Assembly (NCBI GenBank): GCA_050248275.1 | Contig: JBFWSR010000017.1 | Location: forward strand, 20,724 to 84,723 | Origin: CAILZL01 sp050248275 | GTDB lineage: Bacteria; Pseudomonadota; Gammaproteobacteria; Steroidobacterales; Steroidobacteraceae | DNA length: 64,000 nucleotides | Reading direction: 5' to 3' | Shown here: piece by piece, positions 51,360-62,443 of the stretch | How the letters are laid out: every line of letters starts with the position of its first letter | Position numbering within the stretch: the first letter of the stretch is position 1 | The notes under the pieces: generated by a model | Databases searched by the model: none | What the model was told of the DNA's origin: nothing | Seen by the model: the letters and a program-made list of their open reading frames with translations, nothing else | Translations under genes and position numbers: made by a program

Positions 51360-53405
51360 TCATCGCGTCAACGCAATCAATGCCGCCAGTGAAGTGACGG
51401 GTTCGCTGCAGCTTTCGCCCTGACATACATAAGCCACGGTGGTTTGCCTGCCCTTTTTGGTTTGCAGTATTTCAGGTAACCCGGCATCGGCAGGAATGCC
51501 GAACGCCAGACGGCGTGGCTGGTACAGCTTGTTGAGTTCCTGCTGCCATTCATCTATTTCTGCCGGTATGCCGCGAATGATCAGCAACTGCGGCGGATTG
51601 AGCCGTTCTTCCAGCGCCACCAGCAGCGTGGCATGCGCTGCCGGATGATCTTCCAGCGCTGCCCAGTCGGCGCGCAGGATGTTTTCTGCGGCTTGCAGAT
51701 AGCGCGTTTCACCCAGCAGCCAGCCCAGACGCTGCAAGGCCACTGCCGCCATGGCGTTGCCTGCGGGCGTGGCGTCATCGGCAAACGATTTGGGTCTGTG
51801 AATCAGTGATTCGTGATCATTGGCGGTGAAGTAAAAGCCGCCGCGTTCTTCATCGGTAAAACGTTTCAGCAAGCTGTCAGCCAGCACTTGCGCGAAGGCC
51901 AGATCGGCGCTGCGCCAGCGGGTTTGCAGCAGTTCGACAATGGCATCCAGCAAGTAGGCATGATCATCCAGATAAGCAGGGAACTGCGTGACGCCGCCGG
52001 CCTGCACGGCATACAGACGTCCATCACGCCAGGCATGCACGCGCAACTGATCCAGCGCTGCGCAGGCGGCATCCGCAAACGCAGGTTCCTGCAATGCACG
52101 CGCGGCAATGGCCAGACTGGCAATCGTCAGGCCATTCCATGCGGTGAGCATCTTGTTGTCCAGAGCGGGTGCGACACGCTGCGCACGCACGGCCAGCAGT
52201 TTCTGTCGCGCATGTTGCAGGGTGTGTTCTACTGCATCCGTACTCATATCCAGCGCTTTGCCAATGTCTTCGCTGCTCCGGTAGCAATGCAGATGCCAGT
52301 GCTCTTCAAAGTTGGCGGCGCCATCCAGGCCGAAGCGTCGGGTAAACACGGCCTGTTCTTCTGGACTTAAAACCTTGCTAGTTTGCTTGGGCGTCCAGAC
52401 GTAGTAGCGGCCTTCATGGCCTTCGGAGTCGGCATCCAGCGTGGACCAGAATGCGCCTTCGGATGCGCGCACGTCGCGCAGCAGCCATTGCGCAGTCTCG
52501 CGTGCAATGCGCTTGAACAGCGGTTCGCCGGTGGCCACAGCGGCGTGCGCATACACACGCAGCAGTTCGGCGTTGTCATACAGCATCTTTTCGAAATGCG
52601 GAATCATCCAGTATTGATCCACCGAGTAGCGGAAGAAGCCGCCGCCCAGCTGGTCATACACGCCCCCTTCGGCCATGCGTGTCAGCGTCAGCGCGCACAT
52701 GTACAGGGCGTGCAGGTCGGGTTGTTCGTCGCTGCTGCCGGCGCGCCAATGGCGCAACAGAAATTCCAGTGCGCGCGCCTGTGGAAATTTGGGGGCATCG
52801 CCGAAGCCGCCAAACTGCGTATCGAAGCGCTCCTGCAATTCGTGGCGTGCCTGCTGCAGCGGTGTTGCATGCAGTTCGCCTTGCGTGAACGGCTCGGCCT
52901 GCAGGCTGGCGAAGACACGCTGCAATGCATCGTGCTGATGCTCGATGTCTGTTTGATGATCGCGGTAGTACTGCGCGATGCGCAACAGCAGTTCACCGAA
53001 ACCCGGCAGGCCATGACGCGGCTGCGGCGGAAAATACGTACCGCCGAAAAAGGGTTGCTGTGAAAGATGGCTGAGGAACATGGTCAGCGGCCAGCCGCCG
53101 GAATGCTGCGTCAGTACCTGTTGCGCCAGTTGATAGATCTTGTCCAGGTCGGGACGTTCTTCGCGATCCACCTTGATGTTGATGAAGTGTTCATTCATCA
53201 CCGCAGCGATGGCCGGATTCTCGAATGATTCATGCGCCATGACATGACACCAGTGACAGGCCGAATAGCCGATCGACAGCAGGATGGGTTTGCTTTCATC
53301 CCTGGCGCGCTGCAGCGCTGCTTCGCCCCAGGGATACCAGTCCACCGGGTTGTCGGCGTGTTGCAGCAGGTAGGGACTGGTGGCGCTTTGCAGATGATTG
53401 GGCAT
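51360..53405 (-). CDS. DUF255 thioredoxin-fold protein (YyaL / SPATA20-like)
   Basis: A 681-residue protein. The N-terminal thioredoxin-like domain has NPVDWYPWGEAALQRA, then SIGYSACHWCHVMAHESFEN with the CxxC, and NIKVDREERPDLDKIYQ. The remaining two thirds resemble an alpha/alpha toroid of glycosidase type (FPQARALEFLLRHW, QYWMIPHFEKMLYDNAELLR, ALDNKMLTAWNGLTIASLAI). The reaction of this widespread family is not established. The ATG at 53405 gives the family N terminus; a longer frame is unlikely. Confidence 0.92.
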   Translation of the reverse strand: MPNHLQSATSPYLLQHADNPVDWYPWGEAALQRARDESKPILLSIGYSACHWCHVMAHESFENPAIAAVMNEHFINIKVDREERPDLDKIYQLAQQVLTQHSGGWPLTMFLSHLSQQPFFGGTYFPPQPRHGLPGFGELLLRIAQYYRDHQTDIEHQHDALQRVFASLQAEPFTQGELHATPLQQARHELQERFDTQFGGFGDAPKFPQARALEFLLRHWRAGSSDEQPDLHALYMCALTLTRMAEGGVYDQLGGGFFRYSVDQYWMIPHFEKMLYDNAELLRVYAHAAVATGEPLFKRIARETAQWLLRDVRASEGAFWSTLDADSEGHEGRYYVWTPKQTSKVLSPEEQAVFTRRFGLDGAANFEEHWHLHCYRSSEDIGKALDMSTDAVEHTLQHARQKLLAVRAQRVAPALDNKMLTAWNGLTIASLAIAARALQEPAFADAACAALDQLRVHAWRDGRLYAVQAGGVTQFPAYLDDHAYLLDAIVELLQTRWRSADLAFAQVLADSLLKRFTDEERGGFYFTANDHESLIHRPKSFADDATPAGNAMAAVALQRLGWLLGETRYLQAAENILRADWAALEDHPAAHATLLVALEERLNPPQLLIIRGIPAEIDEWQQELNKLYQPRRLAFGIPADAGLPEILQTKKGRQTTVAYVCQGESCSEPVTSLAALIALTR

Positions 53406-53764
53406 GGCATGTGGTCGAGAGCAGATTCCGGTTTGCAACTATAACGGAAGGCGGACTAGGCTGGGCCGGCAGTACCTGCAAGTGCAAAATTGAATTGCGC
53501 GCCGATGGCAGTCTGAAAGTGCGGAGATTCAGATGGAGTACGTCGGCAGGGCGCGACCCAATACGGTAAGTCACGTCTCCCGGTAACGGTCATTTGGAAC
53601 ATGAGAGGCAGGCGCTTGCTTTACTACCCGCAGCCAGGCGCTCCAAGCCGCCTCGGTCAACGCATGCTTGGGTTCATCCGGTGCTCTGTGCTGACTGGCC
53701 ACTGCATGGTTCGCGTAACGCATCAGAAGATGCATCAATTGTAGCGTCAAATCCACTTCGATGG
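53406..53764. other. gap between the DUF255 gene and the glucan synthase
   Basis: No supported gene in 359 bases. It must hold the promoter of the DUF255 gene; a minus-strand -10-like TATAGT lies at 53443-53438 without a good -35. A 61-codon minus-strand ORF (53571-53756, GTG start) follows the glucan synthase stop closely, but has no recognisable motif and is not called. Confidence 0.4.
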
Positions 53765-56700
53765 CTACGGTTGTCCGAGCGTTACATGCACTTGATGCGT
53801 TGCGCCGTCATCATGCAATTGAATGCGCTGCCCAGATATCACTACCCCGTCAAGCACAGTGCGAATTGTCCCACTGCTTACAGAGTCTGGATTCTCCATC
53901 ATGATTTCATAACGAGCCGAGCGATACCTGAAACTGATCTCGACTCTTGGCCAGGATTTCGGTATGCAGGGATTGAGCAACAGATGATCGCCTTGCTGCT
54001 GGAAACCCAGAATACTCTCGAGACCGGCTCGATATAGCCAACCTGCCGCACCGGTATACCAGGTCCAGCCGCCCCGGCCTACATGCGGCGCCACGGAGTA
54101 CACATCCGCCGCCACCACATAGGGCTCCACCTTGTAGCGTCGCAGTCCGGTGCGCGTGCTGGTATGGTTGATCGGGTTGAGCAGCGAAAATAATTCCGCC
54201 GCCTTGTCGCCCTCACCCAGCTTGGCAAAGGCGATCACCGACCAGGTGGCCGCATGCGTGTACTGGCCACCATTCTCGCGCAGGCCAGGCGGATAACCCT
54301 TGATATAACCCGGATCCAATGTGGTGTGATCGAAGGGCGGCGTAAATAGCAGCGCCAGACCATCATTGCGCCGAATTAATTGTGTATCGACTGCAGCCAT
54401 AGCTTGCGCAGCACGATCCGGATTCGCCGCCCCGGACAGCACACTCCAGGATTGCGCGATGGAATCGATGCGACATTCGTCATTACCCGCCGAGCCGAAC
54501 GGAGTGCCATCGTCGAAATAACCACGCCGATACCAGCCTCCATCCCAGCTCTCGCGCTCCAGCGATGCTCTCAGGTCGGCCGCGTGCAGCACCCACTGCG
54601 CGGCGCGTGTCGATTCGTTACGCGCATTGGCCACTGCGGCAAAAGCGGTGAGTGTGGTGTGCAGAAACCAGCCCAACCATACGCTCTCGCCGTGACCCTG
54701 CTCACCGACGCGATTCATGCCGTCGTTCCAATCGCCCGTGCCGATCAACGGCAGACCATGGGCGCCGAGCGCCAGACTGTCATCCAGTCCACGCGCGCAG
54801 TGTTCGAACAAAGTGGCGCTGTCATCGCCGAAGGCGGGCATAAAGTATGAGTCATGTTGACCATGCTCCAGTTTTGCACCTTCGATAAATGCCACTTTCT
54901 CATCAAGTATCGACGTATCGCCGGTGACGTTAAGGTAGTGCAGGCACGCATAAGCGAGCCAGATGCGATCATCGGCAATGCGCGTGCGCACGCCTTGCCC
55001 GGTTGGTGGTAACCACCAATGTTGTACGTCACCTTCGGGAAATTGTCGCCCGGCAGCGCGCAACAAGTGTTCGCGGGTGATAGCGGGCCGAGACACCGCC
55101 AGCGCCATACCGTCTTGCAATTGATCGCGAAAACCATAGGCGCCGCTAGCCTGATAAAAGGCAGAACGTGCCCAGGTGCGACACACCAGCGTCTGATACA
55201 ACAGCCAGCGATTGAGCATGATGTCCATCGAGCGATCAGGCGTTTTGACCTGAACAGTACCGAGTACTTCATCCCAATAGTCGTGGACTGTGTGCAATAC
55301 GGCATCCAGATCGCAGGTTCTATATCTCATCAGCAATTTTCGCGCGTCGTTCGCCGAAGCCGCTTCACCGAGCAGGAGCACGATCTCGGTTTGCTCATCA
55401 ATGCCCAGCGTCAGCGCTGCTTGCAATGCAGCGCAGGGGTCCAGGCCCGCGCCAACACGCTTGCTCAAGGGTGCCGGATCGATCAATGCCGCCGGTCGAT
55501 CCAGTCGCCCGTGGCGTCCCAGGAACTCGCGTCGATCGCCGGTCCATTGCGTTTGCCGTCCCGCCAGATCCGCAAAAGCGACGCGCGACCCATACACTGT
55601 ATTCCACGCATTGCGCGCCAGCATTGCGCCAGTCAGCGTGTCAATCTCGGTCACAACAGTCGGCGCTGATGCGCCGCGCATGGTGCCCAACACCCATTCG
55701 ATATACGCCGTGATCGACAGGTGCCGAATGCGTGGTGAAAGATTGCATAGTTTGAGCCGGCATATCTTGATTGGATCGTCGATGGGAACATACATCGTCA
55801 ATTCCAGTTCAATGCCATGCGCGCTGTAGACGAAACGGCTGTAGCCCTGACCATGGTTAATCTCGTATGGCGCAGCATCGTCGCGCACCGGGGCAGCGGT
55901 CGGGCCCCATAATTCGCCAGTATCATCATCGCTCACGTAAAGCACTTCTCCAGGACGGTCGGTCACTGGATCGTTGCCCCACTGGGTGAGCTGGTTTTCG
56001 CGGCTGTTTACCGCCCAGGTATAGCCACTGCCCTCAGCCGACACTTGAAAGCCAAACTGCGGATTGGCAATGACATTGATCCACGGTGCGGGTGTCGATT
56101 GCTCTGCATCCAATGTAATGGCGTATTCGCGCCCATTCGCGTCAAAGCCACCCATCCCATTGAAGAATTCCAGGTCGCGTGGCATCGCGGCTGGCATTGC
56201 ATCATGTACATGCGGCTTATTTGACAGGACTTGCGTCGCTGCGCTCTGGGTTTCGGCACGACGTTCAAGTTGCTCTGCGAGCGTTCCGCGTTGGCCATGC
56301 AGTACAACGCGCGCGACCGAGGATAGCGCTGCGCGCGTCTCTGCCGAAATCAAGTCAGTGCGTAACACGAATACCGAGCCACTGGCATTGTCGGCGGCGG
56401 CATTCACGGCTGGCCGCGACTGGCTCATGCGTACCACGGTTTCCAGGGTGTTCTGCAAGTCCTGGACATAAGAAGGAGCGCGTTCGTTAAGTATCACCAG
56501 GTCAACCGCCAGTTGTTTCAGCCGCCAGTATTCATGCGCGCGTAATAGCTGCCGCACGATGTCGATGTCTTCGACATGATCGATACGCAACAATACAATG
56601 GGCACATCACCGGAAATACCCTGCGCCCACAAGGCGTCCGCAGTACCGCCGCCGCGTTTAATGGTGTCGGAGGAGGGCCGCAACGAAGCACTGGCATACA

Positions 56701-59700
56701 GCACATGACCAGCCAGGCGCTGAAACAGGTTCGATTGTTCGGCGGTCACGCCCAGATGGCGCAACTGTACTTGCGCCTGGGTCCACGCCAAGGTGGCGGC
56801 GCGCATATAGGCATTGGCATCGTGATGCTTATCGAACAAACCCAGTGCTGCGGCGCGTGAGTCGGCGACACTGGTCCAGAATGACAGGCGCGCCGTCGCA
56901 CCCGGTGAAATGCGCACCCGCTTGCGTAGCGCGAAGATCGGATCGAGCACGGTACCAACAGTATTGGACAGCGGCCTGCCATCCACCACCGCAATTGCTG
57001 CATTCACTTCACGGCCCCGTCCCAGGAAGCGCGCCCGATCGGTCTCGTACTCGGTGCGACCCAGCACTTCGCCTTCCACCACCACGTGATGCACAATCCA
57101 TATCTGCGCTTCGTCAGGCGCACGGCGGCGGCGTGTGGCCAGCAGCGTACCGAGCTTGGTCACATACTCAGTCTGCACAAACAGCTTGGAAAAGGCCGGA
57201 TGCGCGTGGTCAGCCGCCGGTGGCGCCAGGACCAGTTCGCTATATGAAGTGACATCGATATCGCGCGCGGCATCACCGCTATTGGTAATCGACACCCGCC
57301 GTACTTCGGCGTCGTCTTCGGGTGATACCACTACGTGCAGCGTCGTGGTGAGCGTCCCGTCGCAGCGATAGAATTCGGCACGATCTTCCGTGAAGGTCAC
57401 TGCATACCTGTCCGGCTCTGTACCACTGGGCTGATAACCGGCCGACCAGACAGTGCCATCGGCCACATCGCGCAAGAATATATAGGAGCCAGTGTCGTCG
57501 CGCGTGGCATCTTCTCGCCAGCGTGTCAGCCCCAGTTCGCGCCAGCGACTGTACCCGGAACCTGCGCCAGTCAGCATGACGGAATAATGTCCATTCGACA
57601 GCAGGTGCGTCTGCGGCGTGGCGGTATGTGGCGTATGCAGTCGCCGCACTTCCGGTAAATCGGTACTGCCGATGCGCGCTGCCGTAGCGACTTCCTCAGC
57701 GCGTGGATGGGCAATGGACACATCGCGCGGAGTACGTTCCTGCAACAACAGTTCGGTGGCCTGCACGCTGGCTTCGGTATGAAAACGTGCACGCATGCGA
57801 CCATCGAATAGCACATTGGCAATGGCCACCACGGTCATGCCCTGGTGATGCGCCATGAAGGCACGCACGATCACCAGGCGTGAGCCGGCTGGCAGACGGG
57901 TGCGTGTATAGTCGAGCGCTTCATAGAAGCCATATCGACCATAAGCGCCGGCTGCGGACAGTTGTGCAAAGTTACGCATTGCAGCAGCCGGGTCCACCAT
58001 CGTTGCGAGCGCTGTCGCATACGGCGCAACGACCAGGTTCTCGCTCAGGCCGCGTTTCAGGCCCAGACCCGGCACGCCAAAGTTGGAGTATTGATAAGTA
58101 AACTCGAGATCGCGCGCACTGAACGCCGACTCGGAAACACCCCAGGGCACGCCACGTTCTGCGCCGTAAGCAATCTGCCGACGGACGATCAAACGACTGG
58201 TTTGCTCCAGCAAACTGCCCACCGGCGCGCGCATCACCAACGACGGCATCAAGTACTCGAACATCGATCCCGACCAGGAAATCAGCGCCGCACCGTGACC
58301 AATCGCCGTAACTGAGCGTCCCAGTCGAAACCAGTGTCGAGTCGATACATCATTCTTGGCGATGGCAAAAAAGCTGGCCAGCCGTGCTTCCGATGCCAGC
58401 AGATCGTAGCAGTTGGGATCAAGCATGCCGTCGCTGGCGCTGTAGCCGATGGACAATAACTTGCGTTCCGGGTCGAGCAGAAAATCAAACTCCATCGCCA
58501 ACGCCATGGTGTGCGCGTCCGTGGCGATGGCCAGCAAGCGTTGTTGTAACACCAGGCGCACAGAATCCGGTTGCATGACATCGCGCTGCCAGCTCTCGAT
58601 CGACCTGAGCGTGGCCTCCGCCCAGTACAACATATCGCTATGCGCAGCATCGTTTTTCTCATCGGCCTGCTCGCTGATCCGTTCGCCGACCAGGGCACGC
58701 GCGCTGTCTGCCAGAGTCGTGGCATGTGCGGCGATGTCGCCCAGTCGCGCGGCAGTAACAGGAGTTGCAGCGACCTGATTTAACTCACTGGCAAGCGTAT
58801 CCAGGGCGTTTTGTATATGCTTGATCGTGGTCGTCTGGGTACGATGCTCGGCAGGAAGCGCCTCCAGCGCCGCGCGCAAAAGATGCATGGCATCTTCAAT
58901 GCCGACAAGACTAGCTGTGTGCAGCGCTGTCTGACTCACATCAGTGCCGGACCATTCGCGACAGGCATGAGCCACCGCAATCAAATGCGCCGCCAGGTTG
59001 CCGCTGTCCACCGATGATACATAGCGTGGTTCCAGCGGCCGCAGATCGCGGGTGTCATACCAGTTGTAGAAATGGCCGCGAAACTTGGCCAGACGGTGCA
59101 TGGTTGCCAACGTCGCTTCCAGACGAGCCACAATGTCCGGTATGCCGGCCCAGCCAAAATCGCGTGCACTCACGGCACACAACAAATACAGGCCGATATT
59201 GGTAGGCGAAGTGCGATGCGCCAAAACCGGCTGCGGATCTTCCTGAAAATTGTCCGGCGGCAACATGTTATCCAATTCGGTCGTAAAGGTTTCAAAGTAG
59301 CGCCAGGTGCGACGCGCTATCAATCGTAGCGCCAGCGCATCCTGCGCCGAGACGGATAGTCGTCCTGCCACCAGCGGCGACACACTGATCGCGCGCGCAA
59401 TGGCAGGTGCAGCCAGCCATAGCAGAACAAAGGGCAGTACCAACCACTGTGTCGCATGTCCGCTCCAGGCAACCAGCAGCAGCGCCATGAACGCAATACA
59501 TACACTGGCCAGCATGCGTCGATAGACTGTGAACAGTGTGAGCCGCGTGCTGAGCTGCGCCTGCGCTGCGGTCACCCATTCCAGCAGATTGCGATGGCTG
59601 ACAATCAGGCGAAACAAGGTCCGGCCGATAGCGTCGGTCATTAACCACGCCTGATGGGCCAGGAAGGTGATGACGAATACCATCTGCAGCAGCGCCAGCC

Positions 59701-62443
59701 ATAGATCAGTGCCCAGTGCGCGCAGGTGACTGCGTACACTGACGCCGCGCCGGCACGGCACGATGGCGGCAATGACCGGTAACAGGATCGGCAAGGCAAT
59801 CGCCGTGAGCAGGAACGTTGTCCATGCGAGTGCAGCCGGCATTGGCAACACCCATCCTGCCAATAGCGCCACGACCGTGGCTGGCGCTGAGAGCGTGCGC
59901 CGCAAATTGTCCAACATTTTCCACAGACCGATGAGCGGCAGTGAGCCGTTGCCGCGCCGTGCAGCATCCCGTCGTCCCAATATCCACGGCAGCAATTGCC
60001 AGTCGCCGCGCGCCCAACGATGAGTGCGCGCCGCTGCCACGTCGTAGCGTGATGGAAATTCCTCAACCACTTCGACATCGGACACCAGGCCGGCATGTGC
60101 GAAAGTGCCTTCGAACAGGTCATGACTGAGCAGCGATCCCTCCGGCACTCGATCGCTCAATGCAGATTCAAATGCATCGATGTCATAAATGCCCTTGCCC
60201 GCGTAGGAACCGGCGCCAAACAAATCCTGATACACATCCGACGCCGCAACGTCGTAGGCATCGATGCCATTCATGCTGGAAAATACGCGCTGAAACAGTG
60301 AACCTTCTCGACCAATGGGCAACGATGGCGTAACCCGCGGTTGCAATACCGCATAGCCTTCGACGACATGACCGGCGGTCACATCGAAGCGCGGTCGATT
60401 GAGCGGGTGCGCCAACTTACCGATCATGCGTCTGACGGATTCGCGTGGCAAGCGCGTGTCGGCATCCAGCGTCACGATAAAGCGCACATCCTGCGGCAGA
60501 GATTGCGCACTCTTGCCAAAGAAACTGGTATTCAGCGCGCCGCGCAGCAAGCGATTGAGCTCATGCAATTTGCCACGTTTGCGTTCCCAGCCCATCCACT
60601 GCTGCTGGGCTTCGCTCCACATGCGCCGACGATGCAGCAGGTAAAAGCGTTCACCCGTCGCGACCGGACCATGCAATTGATTAAGACGCTTGATACCGGC
60701 GCTGGCTAACTCGAGTAATTCAGCATCGTCATCGACAGTTTCAGTCGCTGCGTCGCACCAGTCGGACAACAGGGCGAAATGCAGTGCGCCATGCGATGAC
60801 GCCAGGTAGTGCACCTCAAGACGTTCGATCTGTGTCTGTATGGCTTCGGCCGTGGTCAGCAGGGTTGGCACTACCACCATGGTGCGTAACTTTTCGGGTA
60901 TGCCATCACGCAGTTCAAGACCCGGCAACATGGTTGCGCCAAAACTGCCTGTGACTGCGCGATTCACCAGCGCCACCGCCAAATCGACAGCCGGTATCAG
61001 GCCCAACAAGCCAAATGCAATCCACTGCCAGCCGATAACTTGCCGTACATTCATCATCCACATCGGTACGGCCAGTGCGATACATGTCATCAGCAGGATG
61101 ACGCTGATATAGCCACCCGGTCCAATCGAAGTGTTGCAGCGACTCAGCCAATGGCGCAGCGGTGGGCGATAACCCATTGCGCGTTCAAAGGCCGGCCGTC
61201 CATGCGCCAACAAGTAGTAGCCGGGATCGCTTTGACGCGGGTCTGGCGTTCGCAGCGCAGTATCGTGTGGTCCTGCATCGCGTTGTCGTTGTGCTGCATC
61301 ATGACTGGTTGCGGCAGCAACTACCGCGCGTGCAACGTCCAGTTCAGTATGCGTTGAGCCACGTGCCAGTTCTTCGATTGCGCTGCGATATAAATTGCGC
61401 GTGGCAAAGTCCATATCGGAAAATTTGCTGCCAGCGCTGGTCTCGCTAACTATGGCGGCGCGCAATTCGGCATCGACCAGCGAAACATCCTCAAAGAAGT
61501 CCGGCCAGTTAACGTCGGATATCAGCCGCATGCTGGTAATGATGTTACGAACAGTGATGTTCGATGCACCCTGGCGCTGGTGCTCGTCGCGAACCATGGC
61601 GTCGGAGCTGGTTCCCCGGCTACTCAATAGATTTTCCAGCCAAAGCAACGCCGGGGTCACGCGCGGATCCTGATCGCGCAGCCGCTTGACCAACTGTACG
61701 ACGAATACTTCAAAAAATCGGGCATCATCTTGATGCTGGCGAATCGATACACCGGGATCCGCGATGAAGGCCGGATCAGCAGCATGACCATTGACCCCAA
61801 GCAGTTGATCGGCTACCTGATCCGCCTGCTGCCGCGCAATGCGGCTGCCGACGATGCGCTCTGCCGCCCGCCTGAGATTCTCGACCAATACTACTCGCAG
61901 AGTAATCGCCACTGCCCACAACTCACCGATAGTCAGCGGCTGCACCTGCTGATAGGCACGCACAAAACGCCGCAATGTTTCGGGGTCGAACAGGCTGTCA
62001 CTATGTGCGACGTAATTCCACGCAAGGCCGAACACGCGCGGATAACCGCTGAAGGGGCCGGACGCGAGCTTGGGCAACTGTCGATAGAATGGTGGCGGCA
62101 AATCATCCTTGATCTGACGGGTCTGAGCTTCCACCAGGTGATAGTTGTCGATCAACCATTCGGCAGCGGGCGTGACGGCATGACCTTCCCCGACTGCCCC
62201 AGCAATGGCGCGATACGCGGCCAGCAGCGCTGCCTCGTTATCCCGCAGTCGGGCCTGCAGGGAATTTCGCACCTGGCGCTTGTTGGCGACGGTCTGGGCT
62301 ACCGCCAGTGTAATGGCGTGCTGCTCGAGTCGCTCAATGCTGAATAGCTCGGCGCGCACCAACTGGCCATCGCTACCGACGTCAGCGTCCCAGGGCGAGG
62401 TGGCGGATTTAAAATTCCAAATACGGCGTAGCAGCGCAATCAC
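53765..62443 (-). CDS. ndvB: cyclic beta-1,2-glucan synthase (NdvB-type)
   Basis: A giant membrane enzyme of about 2892 residues, the size of Sinorhizobium NdvB and Brucella Cgs. In order: an N-terminal cytoplasmic region; membrane helices near 445-490; a family-84 glycosyltransferase region with FIVTLDADTRLP near 657; further helices around 850-1020; a glucoamylase-like domain (near 1050-1570); and a C-terminal GH94 phosphorylase part with two N-terminal-type modules and the catalytic-Asp motif GTGDWNDGMNRVG near 2568. It builds a UDP-glucose-derived protein-bound chain, trims and cyclises it to periplasmic glucan. The GTG at 62443 overlaps the upstream regulator stop (GTGA), so translation is probably coupled; longer starts overlap that gene. 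Confidence 0.95.
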   Translation of the reverse strand: MIALLRRIWNFKSATSPWDADVGSDGQLVRAELFSIERLEQHAITLAVAQTVANKRQVRNSLQARLRDNEAALLAAYRAIAGAVGEGHAVTPAAEWLIDNYHLVEAQTRQIKDDLPPPFYRQLPKLASGPFSGYPRVFGLAWNYVAHSDSLFDPETLRRFVRAYQQVQPLTIGELWAVAITLRVVLVENLRRAAERIVGSRIARQQADQVADQLLGVNGHAADPAFIADPGVSIRQHQDDARFFEVFVVQLVKRLRDQDPRVTPALLWLENLLSSRGTSSDAMVRDEHQRQGASNITVRNIITSMRLISDVNWPDFFEDVSLVDAELRAAIVSETSAGSKFSDMDFATRNLYRSAIEELARGSTHTELDVARAVVAAATSHDAAQRQRDAGPHDTALRTPDPRQSDPGYYLLAHGRPAFERAMGYRPPLRHWLSRCNTSIGPGGYISVILLMTCIALAVPMWMMNVRQVIGWQWIAFGLLGLIPAVDLAVALVNRAVTGSFGATMLPGLELRDGIPEKLRTMVVVPTLLTTAEAIQTQIERLEVHYLASSHGALHFALLSDWCDAATETVDDDAELLELASAGIKRLNQLHGPVATGERFYLLHRRRMWSEAQQQWMGWERKRGKLHELNRLLRGALNTSFFGKSAQSLPQDVRFIVTLDADTRLPRESVRRMIGKLAHPLNRPRFDVTAGHVVEGYAVLQPRVTPSLPIGREGSLFQRVFSSMNGIDAYDVAASDVYQDLFGAGSYAGKGIYDIDAFESALSDRVPEGSLLSHDLFEGTFAHAGLVSDVEVVEEFPSRYDVAAARTHRWARGDWQLLPWILGRRDAARRGNGSLPLIGLWKMLDNLRRTLSAPATVVALLAGWVLPMPAALAWTTFLLTAIALPILLPVIAAIVPCRRGVSVRSHLRALGTDLWLALLQMVFVITFLAHQAWLMTDAIGRTLFRLIVSHRNLLEWVTAAQAQLSTRLTLFTVYRRMLASVCIAFMALLLVAWSGHATQWLVLPFVLLWLAAPAIARAISVSPLVAGRLSVSAQDALALRLIARRTWRYFETFTTELDNMLPPDNFQEDPQPVLAHRTSPTNIGLYLLCAVSARDFGWAGIPDIVARLEATLATMHRLAKFRGHFYNWYDTRDLRPLEPRYVSSVDSGNLAAHLIAVAHACREWSGTDVSQTALHTASLVGIEDAMHLLRAALEALPAEHRTQTTTIKHIQNALDTLASELNQVAATPVTAARLGDIAAHATTLADSARALVGERISEQADEKNDAAHSDMLYWAEATLRSIESWQRDVMQPDSVRLVLQQRLLAIATDAHTMALAMEFDFLLDPERKLLSIGYSASDGMLDPNCYDLLASEARLASFFAIAKNDVSTRHWFRLGRSVTAIGHGAALISWSGSMFEYLMPSLVMRAPVGSLLEQTSRLIVRRQIAYGAERGVPWGVSESAFSARDLEFTYQYSNFGVPGLGLKRGLSENLVVAPYATALATMVDPAAAMRNFAQLSAAGAYGRYGFYEALDYTRTRLPAGSRLVIVRAFMAHHQGMTVVAIANVLFDGRMRARFHTEASVQATELLLQERTPRDVSIAHPRAEEVATAARIGSTDLPEVRRLHTPHTATPQTHLLSNGHYSVMLTGAGSGYSRWRELGLTRWREDATRDDTGSYIFLRDVADGTVWSAGYQPSGTEPDRYAVTFTEDRAEFYRCDGTLTTTLHVVVSPEDDAEVRRVSITNSGDAARDIDVTSYSELVLAPPAADHAHPAFSKLFVQTEYVTKLGTLLATRRRRAPDEAQIWIVHHVVVEGEVLGRTEYETDRARFLGRGREVNAAIAVVDGRPLSNTVGTVLDPIFALRKRVRISPGATARLSFWTSVADSRAAALGLFDKHHDANAYMRAATLAWTQAQVQLRHLGVTAEQSNLFQRLAGHVLYASASLRPSSDTIKRGGGTADALWAQGISGDVPIVLLRIDHVEDIDIVRQLLRAHEYWRLKQLAVDLVILNERAPSYVQDLQNTLETVVRMSQSRPAVNAAADNASGSVFVLRTDLISAETRAALSSVARVVLHGQRGTLAEQLERRAETQSAATQVLSNKPHVHDAMPAAMPRDLEFFNGMGGFDANGREYAITLDAEQSTPAPWINVIANPQFGFQVSAEGSGYTWAVNSRENQLTQWGNDPVTDRPGEVLYVSDDDTGELWGPTAAPVRDDAAPYEINHGQGYSRFVYSAHGIELELTMYVPIDDPIKICRLKLCNLSPRIRHLSITAYIEWVLGTMRGASAPTVVTEIDTLTGAMLARNAWNTVYGSRVAFADLAGRQTQWTGDRREFLGRHGRLDRPAALIDPAPLSKRVGAGLDPCAALQAALTLGIDEQTEIVLLLGEAASANDARKLLMRYRTCDLDAVLHTVHDYWDEVLGTVQVKTPDRSMDIMLNRWLLYQTLVCRTWARSAFYQASGAYGFRDQLQDGMALAVSRPAITREHLLRAAGRQFPEGDVQHWWLPPTGQGVRTRIADDRIWLAYACLHYLNVTGDTSILDEKVAFIEGAKLEHGQHDSYFMPAFGDDSATLFEHCARGLDDSLALGAHGLPLIGTGDWNDGMNRVGEQGHGESVWLGWFLHTTLTAFAAVANARNESTRAAQWVLHAADLRASLERESWDGGWYRRGYFDDGTPFGSAGNDECRIDSIAQSWSVLSGAANPDRAAQAMAAVDTQLIRRNDGLALLFTPPFDHTTLDPGYIKGYPPGLRENGGQYTHAATWSVIAFAKLGEGDKAAELFSLLNPINHTSTRTGLRRYKVEPYVVAADVYSVAPHVGRGGWTWYTGAAGWLYRAGLESILGFQQQGDHLLLNPCIPKSWPRVEISFRYRSARYEIMMENPDSVSSGTIRTVLDGVVISGQRIQLHDDGATHQVHVTLGQP

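Noticed and set aside
53571..53756. A 61-codon minus-strand ORF after the glucan synthase
   Set aside because: GTG start, no motif, no clear ribosome site; only its spacing is suggestive.
53594..54037. A 147-codon plus-strand ORF at the end of the glucan synthase gene
   Set aside because: It is mostly antisense to the certain glucan synthase C terminus and has no family similarity.
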